Source: Chryseobacterium taichungense (GTDB lineage Bacteria > Bacteroidota > Bacteroidia > Flavobacteriales > Weeksellaceae). From it: a stretch of 64,000 nucleotides of DNA. The stretch lies in assembly GCF_900109935.1 (NCBI RefSeq), contig NZ_FOBV01000002.1, forward strand, positions 496,001-560,000, written 5' to 3'. Below, in pieces: positions 15,000-23,358 of the stretch (within the stretch, counting starts at the first letter, position 1; the number at the start of each line of letters is the position of its first letter). A program made the translations under genes and the position numbers. The notes under the pieces were generated by a model, which made no database searches, was not told the origin of the DNA, and worked only from the letters and a program-made list of their open reading frames with translations.

Positions 15000-15812
15000 T
15001 CAATCTTTAATCCTGGCTGCAAGCACAATATGTGGACTGAAGCTGAGTAATTCAGTATCCTTTTCCGTGAATTTAACCAATTGTAAAAGTCGATTATGCT
15101 TAACAGGATCTGCCCAGCTTTCAAAAAAATTGCCATCCAGCCATGCAATTCCTTCTACGGGAAGTAATTCAATGGGCTCAAAGCCTGCCATTTCAAATTC
15201 TGAAACTAATTCCGAAGGCCTGTGATAAAAGGCATCTGCGAGCATAAAAGGAAACTCTTCGGGGGGATGATGAATGCCGGAAGATAATTCTTCTTTACAC
15301 ATAGCAAATATTTCAGTGTTGTGAATGAGTCCACTGTGCAAAGCTGCAATAGCAGAAGCAGAATGCGTTATCGCAAATCCTAAAACAATTCCGTCTTTTT
15401 TCAAAACTCTTTTAGCCTCATCCATCGCCGCCAATCGGTCTTCCTGCTGTTGTAAGTGATATAAAGGACCGTGTAAAATGGCCAGATCCTGGCTTGCATC
15501 ATCTAATGGTAAGTTGCAAGCTTCGCCAAGAATGCATGTAAAACGATTATTTTGTCTTGAGCGTTTCCTGGCCAGATCAATATGTTTTTTTACCGGGTCA
15601 ATCAATACAACATCGTGGCCAAAACCGGCAAGCCATTCCGCATAATGTCCCGGACCGCCGCCGATATCAGCGATGTGGGAATGCTTATTCAGGTAACGTT
15701 GAATGATTAGTTTATTTCTTTCGAATTCCAGTGGTCCCAGGCCTACTGAAAGTCTTGCTTCTTCCTGTTTTTTAGTATAGAAGCGATCTATAGATGGGTC
15801 AATAAGATTCAT
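15000..15812 (-). CDS. Class I SAM-dependent methyltransferase
   Basis: The product is 270 residues. The Rossmann-type SAM-binding motif I is IADIGGGPGHYAEWLA (about 47-62). The acidic end of strand 2 is VVLIDPVKKHI and motif III is DLAILHGPLYHL. It is a small-molecule methyltransferase of the UbiE/Methyltransf_11 type; the acceptor is unknown. It is monocistronic. The start at 15812 lies about 150 nt from the edge of a 21-bp tandem repeat array that fills the upstream intergenic region. Confidence 0.88.
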   Translation of the reverse strand: MNLIDPSIDRFYTKKQEEARLSVGLGPLEFERNKLIIQRYLNKHSHIADIGGGPGHYAEWLAGFGHDVVLIDPVKKHIDLARKRSRQNNRFTCILGEACNLPLDDASQDLAILHGPLYHLQQQEDRLAAMDEAKRVLKKDGIVLGFAITHSASAIAALHSGLIHNTEIFAMCKEELSSGIHHPPEEFPFMLADAFYHRPSELVSEFEMAGFEPIELLPVEGIAWLDGNFFESWADPVKHNRLLQLVKFTEKDTELLSFSPHIVLAARIKD

Positions 15813-15987
15813 TTTGTTTCTTTTGATAGTATTAAATAAAATAACATCCGGTCATAAGAAAAACCGGGATGAGAATGACGCAGAAGCGTCTCATGATATT
15901 TAAGAAACAATTGTGATGTTGCAAATATATATAATTTGTTTAAATGACTCACGGTAAGTAGAATATTATTCAAGGTCCGTAAAGCAT

Positions 15988-16323
15988 TTACCATAGTAAA
16001 GTAGACTTTTACCGTAGTGAAGTATAACGTTACCGTAGTGAAGTAGACTGTTACCGTAGTGAAGTATAACGTTACCATAGTGAAGTAGACCGTTACCATA
16101 GTGAAGTAGACTGTTACCGTAGTGAAGTAGACTGTTACCGTAGTGAAGTAGACCGTTACCATAGTGAAGTAGACTGTTACCGTAGTGAAGTAGACTGTTA
16201 CCATAGTGAAGTAGACTGTTACCGTAGTGAAGTAGACTGTTACCGTAGTGAAGTAGACTGTTACCGTAGTGAAGTAGAGTATTACCGTAGTGAAGTAGAG
16301 CGTTACCATAGTGAAGTAGACCA
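15988..16323. repeat. 21-bp tandem repeat array, 16 near-identical units
   Basis: Sixteen units of exactly 21 bp start at 15988 (15988, 16009, 16030 and so on to 16303). The plus-strand consensus is TTACCGTAGTGAAGTAGACTG, with variation mainly at position 6 (A/G) and in the last five bases. Degenerate units continue outward on both sides (about 15955-15987 and 16324-16395), and the two flanks resemble each other. Two minus-strand frames stay open through it only because 21 is divisible by three. They give monotonous heptads (LLHYGNS and VYFTTVT), have no signal or domain, and are not called as genes. No spacers occur, so it is not CRISPR. A length of two helical turns per unit would place protein-binding sites on one face of the DNA. 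Confidence 0.9.
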
Positions 16324-16486
16324 TTACCCAAGGTGAGCCGTTACCTAAGATCAGTGGAATGTTATCCAGGAAAAGTAGAATAATACTCAAGAGAAGTTAG
16401 GCTGTACGAGGGTTAGTCTTGAATTAAAATATTATTTTTAACGTTTTTTTAATCTCATTTTATATTTAAGATTATTTTTAAGTTAT

Positions 16487-16494
16487 TACCTTTG
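16487..16494 (+). promoter_or_regulatory. -7 box upstream of the 16503 gene
   Basis: TACCTTTG matches TAnnTTTG. Its end is only 8 nt before the ATG at 16503, so the transcript would be leaderless or nearly so. No clear -33 TTTG is seen. Confidence 0.4.
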
Positions 16495-16502
16495 TCACAG
16501 CA

Positions 16503-16955
16503 ATGAAGGCAAGGGTTTATCAATATTTATACAGCGTACTGTTTGTCCTGTCAACCGTTATGAGTTGGTATTACGGACAGGTCCAGCAGTATATTTCTGA
16601 TGATAATACTTCTGATATAGAATTCCTTACTGATATTCATAGTGTAAAAAAGAAAACAACAGATTCATTTCTTTTTACTGAAAAAAATACCGCATTTCAT
16701 TATAACAGCAGCCATCCCCGTTACAATAAATTAAGAGCAAACCTTTCCGAAAGTGACAATGATAACGATGATAATACAGAATCATCGGGATCAACGGATC
16801 TGCTTAAGATCGCCAGAGACGAATTTGGTCATTCCTTCGCAGATTGTGTCACCATATTCCACGACAGGAAAATTGCAATTTCTCTTTTAAATACTGAACT
16901 TTTAAATTCCCCTCATGATGACTTGTACCTTCAGTACAGGGTCATCCGACTGTGA
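16503..16955 (+). CDS. Hypothetical secreted or membrane-anchored protein upstream of the efflux operon
   Basis: This 150-residue product has an N-terminal hydrophobic segment (about 9-25) that could be a signal peptide or anchor. An acidic low-complexity stretch (SESDNDNDDNTESSGSTD, about 81-98) and a C-terminal part with FGHSFADCVTIFHD follow. I do not recognise the family. The gene is 89 nt upstream of the RND adaptor gene on the same strand and may be cotranscribed with it, but a link to efflux is only positional. Confidence 0.55.
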   Translation: MKARVYQYLYSVLFVLSTVMSWYYGQVQQYISDDNTSDIEFLTDIHSVKKKTTDSFLFTEKNTAFHYNSSHPRYNKLRANLSESDNDNDDNTESSGSTDLLKIARDEFGHSFADCVTIFHDRKIAISLLNTELLNSPHDDLYLQYRVIRL

Positions 16956-17044
16956 GATTATAATTCTTTTTACGAACAATATAACGGCTTTCATACTGAA
17001 GGCCAGTAATTCTATTTTTCAAATTTAAATTATTATAAAACATT

Positions 17045-18136
17045 ATGATCATGGTCAAGAAAAGTCTCATGTATGTAAACCTGTGCCTTATTCTTTGGTG
17101 CATAAGCTGTAATTCCGAGAAAAAAGAAAAAACCGAATCAGCAACATTCAACGTTACCAATCCTCTGGTAAAAGATACACTGATAGACAAAGAATATGTA
17201 GCGCAGATCCGATCCATCAACCATATTGAGCTTCGCGCTCAGGAGAAAGGATATATTCAGTCCATTTATGTAGATGAAGGGCAATTTGTTCATAAAGGAC
17301 AATTGTTATTTAAGATTATGCCTAATCTTTACGAATCTGATGTCAACCGTGCCAGAGCAGAAGCAAAATATGCCGAAATTGAATATCAGAATACCAAAAA
17401 TCTCTCCGACAAAGATATTGTGGCCCCACAGGAAATGGCGATGGCTAAAGCCCGTTACGAAAAGGCTAAAGCGGAACTGTCATCTACCAATACCCATCTT
17501 CAGTTCACAGAAATCCGCGCACCATTTTCAGGAATCGTAGGAAAGCTCCATGTGCGTAAAGGAAGTCTTGTTGATGATGGAGAACTTATCACAGAGCTTT
17601 CTGACAACAGCAAAATGTGGGTTTATTTCAATGTTCCTGAAGCCGAATATCTGAATCAGATGGATCAGAGAAAAGGTAATGAACCATTACACGTTCGTTT
17701 AAAAATGGCAAACGGGAAAGAATTCAGTCAGGACGGTGTCGTAGAAACTATAGAATCTGATTTCGACAATGAGACCGGAAATATTGCTTACAGGGCCACC
17801 TTCCCAAATCCTAACGGACTTTTACGATATGGTGAAACAGGAAATATTCTCATCACTTCACCATATGCAAACGCTGTTATGATTCCTCAGAAAGCCACTT
17901 TTGAAGAATTGGAAAAAAAGTATGTTTACGTAATTACCAAAAACAATAAAGTAAAAGCCCGCGAAATTAAAATCGCTGCTGAATTACCCCATATCTATGT
18001 CGTAGCTTCTGGCCTAGGTAAAGATGAAAAGATACTTCTGGATGGATTGAGACTGGTTCAGGAAAACCAGAAGATCACGTCAAAATACCAGAAGCCTGAA
18101 AAAGTAATGTCTAATCTGGATCTGTACGCAGAATAA
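17045..18136 (+). CDS. RND efflux periplasmic adaptor (MFP) lipoprotein
   Basis: This 363-residue membrane fusion protein bridges the inner-membrane pump and the outer-membrane channel. It has a signal peptide with lipobox (CIS-C22), so it is lipid-anchored in the periplasm. A split biotinyl/lipoyl domain (ELRAQEKGYIQSIYVDEGQFVHKGQLLF and IRAPFSGIVGKLHVRKGSLV) surrounds an alpha-helical hairpin (about 98-135), followed by beta-barrel and membrane-proximal domains. A second ATG two codons in is also possible as start. It is the first gene of the adaptor-pump-channel operon, 15 nt before the pump gene. It belongs to the AcrA/MexA branch; the substrate is not predictable. Confidence 0.93.
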   Translation: MIMVKKSLMYVNLCLILWCISCNSEKKEKTESATFNVTNPLVKDTLIDKEYVAQIRSINHIELRAQEKGYIQSIYVDEGQFVHKGQLLFKIMPNLYESDVNRARAEAKYAEIEYQNTKNLSDKDIVAPQEMAMAKARYEKAKAELSSTNTHLQFTEIRAPFSGIVGKLHVRKGSLVDDGELITELSDNSKMWVYFNVPEAEYLNQMDQRKGNEPLHVRLKMANGKEFSQDGVVETIESDFDNETGNIAYRATFPNPNGLLRYGETGNILITSPYANAVMIPQKATFEELEKKYVYVITKNNKVKAREIKIAAELPHIYVVASGLGKDEKILLDGLRLVQENQKITSKYQKPEKVMSNLDLYAE

Positions 18137-18151
18137 CCCAAAAGCTGAATT

Positions 18152-21100
18152 ATGTTTAAAAAAGTAATACACAGACCGGTTTTTGCGATTGTGATCTCGG
18201 TAGTTATTTTATTTATCGGAGGGTTGGCAATCAAACAGCTGCCTACAGAACAATTCCCTAAAATTGCACCGACTACCGTAGCTGTTTCCATTGCATATCC
18301 GGGTGCGAGTGCCGATGTTTTGGTTAAATCATCATTAATTACCATCGAAAACGCCATCAACGGGGTGCAGGGGATGCGGTATATCACGACGGATGCTACC
18401 AGTGCCGGGGAAGCGACAGTTAACGTGGTTTTTGATCCCGGAACAGATCCCAATGCTGCGGTAGTATTGGTAAAGACAAGAGTCGATCAGGTAATGCCAT
18501 TGCTTCCTGAGCTGGTACAGAAAGAAGGGGTAGTGGTAAACCCAATTCAGCCCAGTATGCTGATGTATGTCAACCTGTACAGTACCAGTAAGGACATGGA
18601 TGAAAAATTCCTGTATAACTATGCGACGGTAAATATCATCCCGGAAATAAACCGTATTCACGGGATTGCCAAATCACAGATTCTCGGAAGTAGAAGATAT
18701 GCCATGAGAATATGGTTAAACCCCGACAGGATGCGTGCTTATGATCTTTCGGTGGATGAAGTCATGAAAGCGATCGGCGAGCAGAGTATCATCGGTCGTC
18801 CCGGAAGGATCGGGCAGAGTTCGGGAATTGCCGCACAGTCGCTGGAATACGTACTCACATACAAAGGTCAGTATAATACACCCGAAGAATATGAAAACAT
18901 CATTGTCCGCTCCAACTCAGAGGGAGAAAATATTAAGCTGAAAGATGTTGCGAAAGTAGAGCTTGGAAGCGAGTTTTTTGATATTTATTCAAATCTGGAT
19001 GGGCATCCTTCTGCTTCAATTGTATTAAAGCAAAACTACGGAAGTAATGCCAATGACGTCATTAAAGATGTAAAAGCAAAGCTGGAAGAAATGAAAGTGA
19101 ACTTCCCACCGGGAGTAGATTATAAGATCAGTTATGACGTTTCTCAATTCCTGGATGCTTCGGTGGAGCAGGTGATGCACACTTTAAGGGATGCTTTCAT
19201 TCTGGTAGCGATTGTTGTGTTTATATTCCTGGGCGACTGGCGTTCGACATTAATCCCGATTATTGCCGTTCCGGTTTCCCTGATCGGGACTTTCTTTGTA
19301 ATCCAGCTTTTCGGATTATCCATAAATCTCGTAACGCTTTTTGCGCTTGTATTGGCCATCGGTATTGTAGTGGATAATGCCATTGTGGTAATAGAAGCCG
19401 TGCATGCCAAGATGGAAGAAAGCGATATTTCTCCGTACAAGGCTGTAAAAGAAGTAATGGGCGAGATTGCAGGAGCCATCATTGCTATTACCGCGGTAAT
19501 GGTAGCGGTATTCATTCCTATATCTTTTATGACGGGACCTGTGGGAACATTCTATCGTCAGTTCTCTATCACGATGGCAAGTTCTATTGTAATTTCTGCA
19601 GTCGTTGCTCTTACCCTGACGCCGGTTCTTGCAGCGATGTTATTGAAAAATAACCATGGAAAACCTAAAAAATCAAACCTGTTTACAAGATCGATGGATT
19701 CATTTAACAGAGGGTTTGATAAGATTACGGGTAAATACGCATCTTTTCTGAGAAAGATTGTTACCCGTAAAGTAGTTACCTGGGGAATTCTGGCTGCTTT
19801 CTGTGTAGGTATTTTCATCGTTAATAAAACACTTCCGGGAGGATTCATTCCTAACGAAGACCAGGGAACCATTTATGCAATCGTTCAGACACCTCCTGGA
19901 TCTACACTGGAGCAGACCAATAAAGTTTCAAGAGCTTTACAGAAAATATGTCAGGGCGTAGACGGCGTTGAATCTGTTTCTTCGCTGGCCGGATATGAGA
20001 TCATGACAGAAGGACGTGGTTCCAATGCCGGAACCTGCCTCATCAACCTTAAAAGCTGGGGCGACCGTAAGCATAATGTGAAAGAAATTATGGAAGAGCT
20101 TGAGGAAAAATCTAAGAATCTCGGGGCTACCATAGAGTTTTTTGAACCGCCGGCAGTTCCCGGATTCGGATCATCAGGAGGGTTTTCCGTAAGATTGCTT
20201 GATCTCAACAGAACCACTAATTACCAGGATTTTGATAAAGTCAATAAAGATTTTATTGCTCAGCTTAAAAAACGTAAGGAACTCACCGGGGTTTTTACAT
20301 TCTTCGCTGCCAATTATCCTCAGTATGAGCTTGTTTTTGATAACAATGCGGCCATGCAGAAAGGCGTTTCTATCGGTAAGGCAATGGATAATCTTAACAT
20401 ATTGATCGGAAGTACATACGAACAGGGATTCATCCGTTTCGGACAGTTCTTTAAAGTTTATGTTCAGTCATCTCCGGAATTCAGAAGGCTTCCTTCGGAT
20501 ATCATGAATCTTTATGTAAAGAATGATCATGACGAGATGGTACCTTATTCGGCATTTATGACCCTAAAGAAAACCCAGGGACCGAATGAGATTACCCGGT
20601 ACAACATGTATAATTCAGCAGCCATCCGTGGACTTCCTGCTGAGGGATATACGACCGCTGACGCTATTCAGGCTATTAATGAAACCGCTGCCAAGAGTCT
20701 GCCTCACGGCTATAAAGTAGCGTGGGAAGGTTTATCTTATGACGAAGCACAGCGTGGTAATGAAGCTATTTATGTATTCCTGGTGGTTCTTGTTTTCGTA
20801 TATCTTGTGCTTGCCGCCCAGTATGAAAGTTTTATCATTCCTTTTGCCGTATTGTTATCACTTCCGGTAGGGGTTTTTGGATCTTTCTTACTATTGAAGG
20901 CGATGGGACTGGAAAATGATATTTACGCGCAGGTAGGACTCATTATGATTATCGGATTATTAGGAAAAAATGCCGTGCTTATCGTGGAATTTGCTGTTAA
21001 AAGGCGGCAGTCGGGAGATTCTATCCTTGAGGCAGCAATTGAAGGCTCAAAAGCTCGTTTCAGACCGATTCTGATGACATCTTTCGCCTTTATTGCAGGA

Positions 21101-21313
21101 TTGGTTCCTTTGGTTTTTGCCAGCGGTGCCGGAGCGATCGGAAATCATACCATCGGAGCTTCTGCATTAGGAGGAATGCTTATCGGAACGCTGTTCGGGG
21201 TAATTGTTATCCCGGGACTCTATTACATTTTTGCCAAGCTATCAGATGGCAGAAAGATGATTAAAGATGAAGACGAATCACCATTAAGCGAAGATATGAT
21301 CCATTATGAATAA
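18152..21313 (+). CDS. RND multidrug efflux pump (HAE1/AcrB family)
   Basis: This 1053-residue proton-driven inner-membrane transporter has the usual family length. The layout is 12 transmembrane helices with two large periplasmic loops. Visible features are the N-terminal helix (FAIVISVVILFIGGLAI), the TM4 proton-relay helix GIVVDNAIVVIEAV with its aspartate, the PN1/PN2 and PC1/PC2 porter domains, and the TM10 region LIMIIGLLGKNAVLIVEFA with the conserved lysine. It forms a tripartite pump with the adaptor and the channel encoded on either side. It overlaps the channel gene by 8 nt. Overexpression would be expected to give multidrug tolerance, but specificity is unknown. Confidence 0.96.
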   Translation: MFKKVIHRPVFAIVISVVILFIGGLAIKQLPTEQFPKIAPTTVAVSIAYPGASADVLVKSSLITIENAINGVQGMRYITTDATSAGEATVNVVFDPGTDPNAAVVLVKTRVDQVMPLLPELVQKEGVVVNPIQPSMLMYVNLYSTSKDMDEKFLYNYATVNIIPEINRIHGIAKSQILGSRRYAMRIWLNPDRMRAYDLSVDEVMKAIGEQSIIGRPGRIGQSSGIAAQSLEYVLTYKGQYNTPEEYENIIVRSNSEGENIKLKDVAKVELGSEFFDIYSNLDGHPSASIVLKQNYGSNANDVIKDVKAKLEEMKVNFPPGVDYKISYDVSQFLDASVEQVMHTLRDAFILVAIVVFIFLGDWRSTLIPIIAVPVSLIGTFFVIQLFGLSINLVTLFALVLAIGIVVDNAIVVIEAVHAKMEESDISPYKAVKEVMGEIAGAIIAITAVMVAVFIPISFMTGPVGTFYRQFSITMASSIVISAVVALTLTPVLAAMLLKNNHGKPKKSNLFTRSMDSFNRGFDKITGKYASFLRKIVTRKVVTWGILAAFCVGIFIVNKTLPGGFIPNEDQGTIYAIVQTPPGSTLEQTNKVSRALQKICQGVDGVESVSSLAGYEIMTEGRGSNAGTCLINLKSWGDRKHNVKEIMEELEEKSKNLGATIEFFEPPAVPGFGSSGGFSVRLLDLNRTTNYQDFDKVNKDFIAQLKKRKELTGVFTFFAANYPQYELVFDNNAAMQKGVSIGKAMDNLNILIGSTYEQGFIRFGQFFKVYVQSSPEFRRLPSDIMNLYVKNDHDEMVPYSAFMTLKKTQGPNEITRYNMYNSAAIRGLPAEGYTTADAIQAINETAAKSLPHGYKVAWEGLSYDEAQRGNEAIYVFLVVLVFVYLVLAAQYESFIIPFAVLLSLPVGVFGSFLLLKAMGLENDIYAQVGLIMIIGLLGKNAVLIVEFAVKRRQSGDSILEAAIEGSKARFRPILMTSFAFIAGLVPLVFASGAGAIGNHTIGASALGGMLIGTLFGVIVIPGLYYIFAKLSDGRKMIKDEDESPLSEDMIHYE

Positions 21314-22778
21314 GAGAAAAAATAAAATATATCAGTATACAGCAGTTTTGCTGCTGCTCAGCGTTGCGGCATGTAAACCGGTAGAAATACAGCAACGTGC
21401 CGAAAACAGAACCGTACCTGAAAAATATACTTCTGAAGATCAAAATACCAGCAACTCAGGAAAACTGAAATGGAATGAATATTTCAGTGATCCAAATCTT
21501 CAGGCACTTATCAATGAAGCCCTGAAAAATAATCAGGAGCTGAATATCATGCTTCAGGAAATTGAAATTTCAAAAAATGAGATCAGAGGCAGAAAAGGGG
21601 AGTACCTCCCATCGGTAGGCCTGAAAGCCGGTGCAGGGGTTGACAAGGTAAGCCGGTATACCAATATCGGAGCCATGGAGGCCAATACGGAAATAGAGCC
21701 GGGAAGAGAAATGCCGGATCCTCTTTTTGATTTTGGGGTTGGTGTTCAGGCTAAATGGGAAACGGATATCTGGGGAAAGCTTCATAATGCTACCAGAGCT
21801 CAGGTGCAAAGGTATTTGGCCAGTATTGAAGGCCGTAACTTTATGATGACCAACCTGATTTCAGAAATCGCCGATTCTTATTACGAGCTGCTTGCTATGG
21901 ATAATGAGTTGGTTATTTTGAATCAGAATATTAAAATTCAAAATGATGCACTCAGCATTATTAAGGAATTAAAAAAGAATGCCCGGTCTAACGAGCTGGC
22001 TGTGAAAAGATTTGAAGCCCAGGTATTGAAAACCCAGGGAATGCAGTATGATATTCAGCAGAGAATTGTAGAAACTGAAAATAAAATCAATTACCTGGTC
22101 GGAAGATTTCCACAGCCGGTAGAACGCAGTCATGATAATTTTGATGAAGTGGTTCCGCAGGTTGTTTATACGGGGATTCCTTCTGAGCTGCTCGAAAACC
22201 GTCCGGATATCAAGCAGGCTGAGTATGAACTTGCCGCCTCAAAACTCGATATTAAGTCGGCGAAAGCAAGATTTTATCCATCACTGGATATAGGCGCAGG
22301 TTTTGGATTGCAGGCATTTAATCCGACGTATCTGATTAAACCTGAATCATTTCTTTTTTCATTAGCCGGAGAGCTTACAGCACCACTTATCAATAGGAAT
22401 GCTATAAAAGCCGCATATTACAACGCAAATGCAAAACAGGTGCAGGCTGTATACCATTATGAGCAGACTGTTTTGGGTGCTTATATTGAAGTAGCCAATC
22501 AGATCTCTAAAATTAAAAACCTGAACAGCAGCTATGATATCAAGGCTAGGGAAGTGGATGCTTTAACAAAATCTATTGACATCTCCAATGATCTTTTCAA
22601 ATATGCACGGGCTGACTATATGGAAGTTCTGCTGACGCAACGTGACGCTCTTGAGTCAAAATTTGAGCTTGTAGAGAAAAGAGTGAATCAGCTAAAAGCC
22701 AGTGTTGCGATTTACCGAGCACTCGGTGGAGGATGGGATCAGAATCCTCTGGTACCGCCTGACATTATTAAAAAATAA
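21306..22778 (+). CDS. TolC/OprM-like outer-membrane efflux lipoprotein
   Basis: This 490-residue outer-membrane factor of the NodT/OprM type has a signal peptide and lipobox (VAAC23). Two OEP repeats each carry long coiled-coil helices; family markers are the N-terminal KWNEYFSDPNLQALINEALKNN, VGVQAKWETDIWGK, the inter-repeat IPSELLENRPDIKQAEYELA and the C-terminal RADYMEVLLTQRDALES. It provides the exit duct for the RND pump. Its start overlaps the pump gene by 8 nt, so it is translationally coupled. A perfect terminator follows. Confidence 0.94.
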   Translation: MNKRKNKIYQYTAVLLLLSVAACKPVEIQQRAENRTVPEKYTSEDQNTSNSGKLKWNEYFSDPNLQALINEALKNNQELNIMLQEIEISKNEIRGRKGEYLPSVGLKAGAGVDKVSRYTNIGAMEANTEIEPGREMPDPLFDFGVGVQAKWETDIWGKLHNATRAQVQRYLASIEGRNFMMTNLISEIADSYYELLAMDNELVILNQNIKIQNDALSIIKELKKNARSNELAVKRFEAQVLKTQGMQYDIQQRIVETENKINYLVGRFPQPVERSHDNFDEVVPQVVYTGIPSELLENRPDIKQAEYELAASKLDIKSAKARFYPSLDIGAGFGLQAFNPTYLIKPESFLFSLAGELTAPLINRNAIKAAYYNANAKQVQAVYHYEQTVLGAYIEVANQISKIKNLNSSYDIKAREVDALTKSIDISNDLFKYARADYMEVLLTQRDALESKFELVEKRVNQLKASVAIYRALGGGWDQNPLVPPDIIKK

Positions 22779-22806
22779 TATCTTTTCATACCAATTCTTT
22801 AATCGT

Positions 22807-22833
22807 AGAGCTTACCGAAAACCGGTAAGCTCT
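22807..22833. terminator. Terminator between efflux operon and response regulator
   Basis: AGAGCTTACCG (22807-22817) pairs with CGGTAAGCTCT (22823-22833) over a 5-nt loop and is followed by TTTT. The inverted repeat serves both converging transcripts. Confidence 0.9.
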
Positions 22834-22875
22834 TTTGATATATTTTAAATTGATAGACAAGTAATCTATAAAATG

Positions 22876-23247
22876 TTAATTTGAACTAGTGGGTATTAAC
22901 AGGTTTTCAATCTGTAGCAAAACCGCATCAATATCAAAAGGCTTGCTTACAAATTCATTTGCGTTACATCTGCTGGTCACTTCATGATCTTTCGCATGGG
23001 CGCTCATGATCATTACAGGAGTATTGGCCGTTTCAGGCTGTGATTTTAATTCATTGCATACGTCAATTCCTGAGCCGTCAGGCATCATTACATCCAATAT
23101 GAAGATATCCGGAACAACCGAGCGATCTCTGTTGTTGAATGCTTCTACGGTAGAAAAAGAACGAACATCATAATCTTCAAATGACAGGAGTAGCTGTAAT
23201 GCATCTCTGATGCCTGTCTCATCTTCAAGTATAAAAATTGTTTTCAT
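22876..23247 (-). CDS. Single-domain response regulator
   Basis: This 123-residue receiver (CheY-like) domain has no output domain. The phosphoacceptor is D52 in FILDVMMPDGSG; the acidic pocket is E8-D9-E10, and the conserved lysine is in FVSKPFD. It probably relays phosphate from a histidine kinase encoded elsewhere, or regulates by protein contact. A strong terminator (23306-23329) separates it from the polysaccharide operon upstream, so it is likely transcribed on its own. It resembles the receiver at 35619-35981. Confidence 0.9.
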   Translation of the reverse strand: MKTIFILEDETGIRDALQLLLSFEDYDVRSFSTVEAFNNRDRSVVPDIFILDVMMPDGSGIDVCNELKSQPETANTPVMIMSAHAKDHEVTSRCNANEFVSKPFDIDAVLLQIENLLIPTSSN

Positions 23248-23305
23248 AATTCTTGCATCGCAAAAACAAAGCCAATCTGTTATACGTTTACATTAAATAA
23301 CAAAA

Positions 23306-23329
23306 AAATCCGGAAAAACTTCCGGATTT
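23306..23329 (-). terminator. Terminator of the polysaccharide operon
   Basis: AAATCCGGAA (23306-23315) pairs with TTCCGGATTT (23320-23329) over a 4-nt loop. In the minus direction it is followed by TTTT, fitting the end of the operon that closes with the gene at 23359-25386. Confidence 0.88.
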
Positions 23330-23358
23330 ATATATGATTAATAAATTTTATCTGAGAC

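Noticed and set aside
15988..16323. CRISPR array
   Set aside because: The units are contiguous with no spacers and no cas genes are near.
15809..16390. Two overlapping minus-strand frames of 121 and 193 codons with heptad repeats
   Set aside because: Both exist only because the 21-bp unit keeps two frames open. Neither has a signal, domain or normal composition, and the second begins outside the array without a start context.
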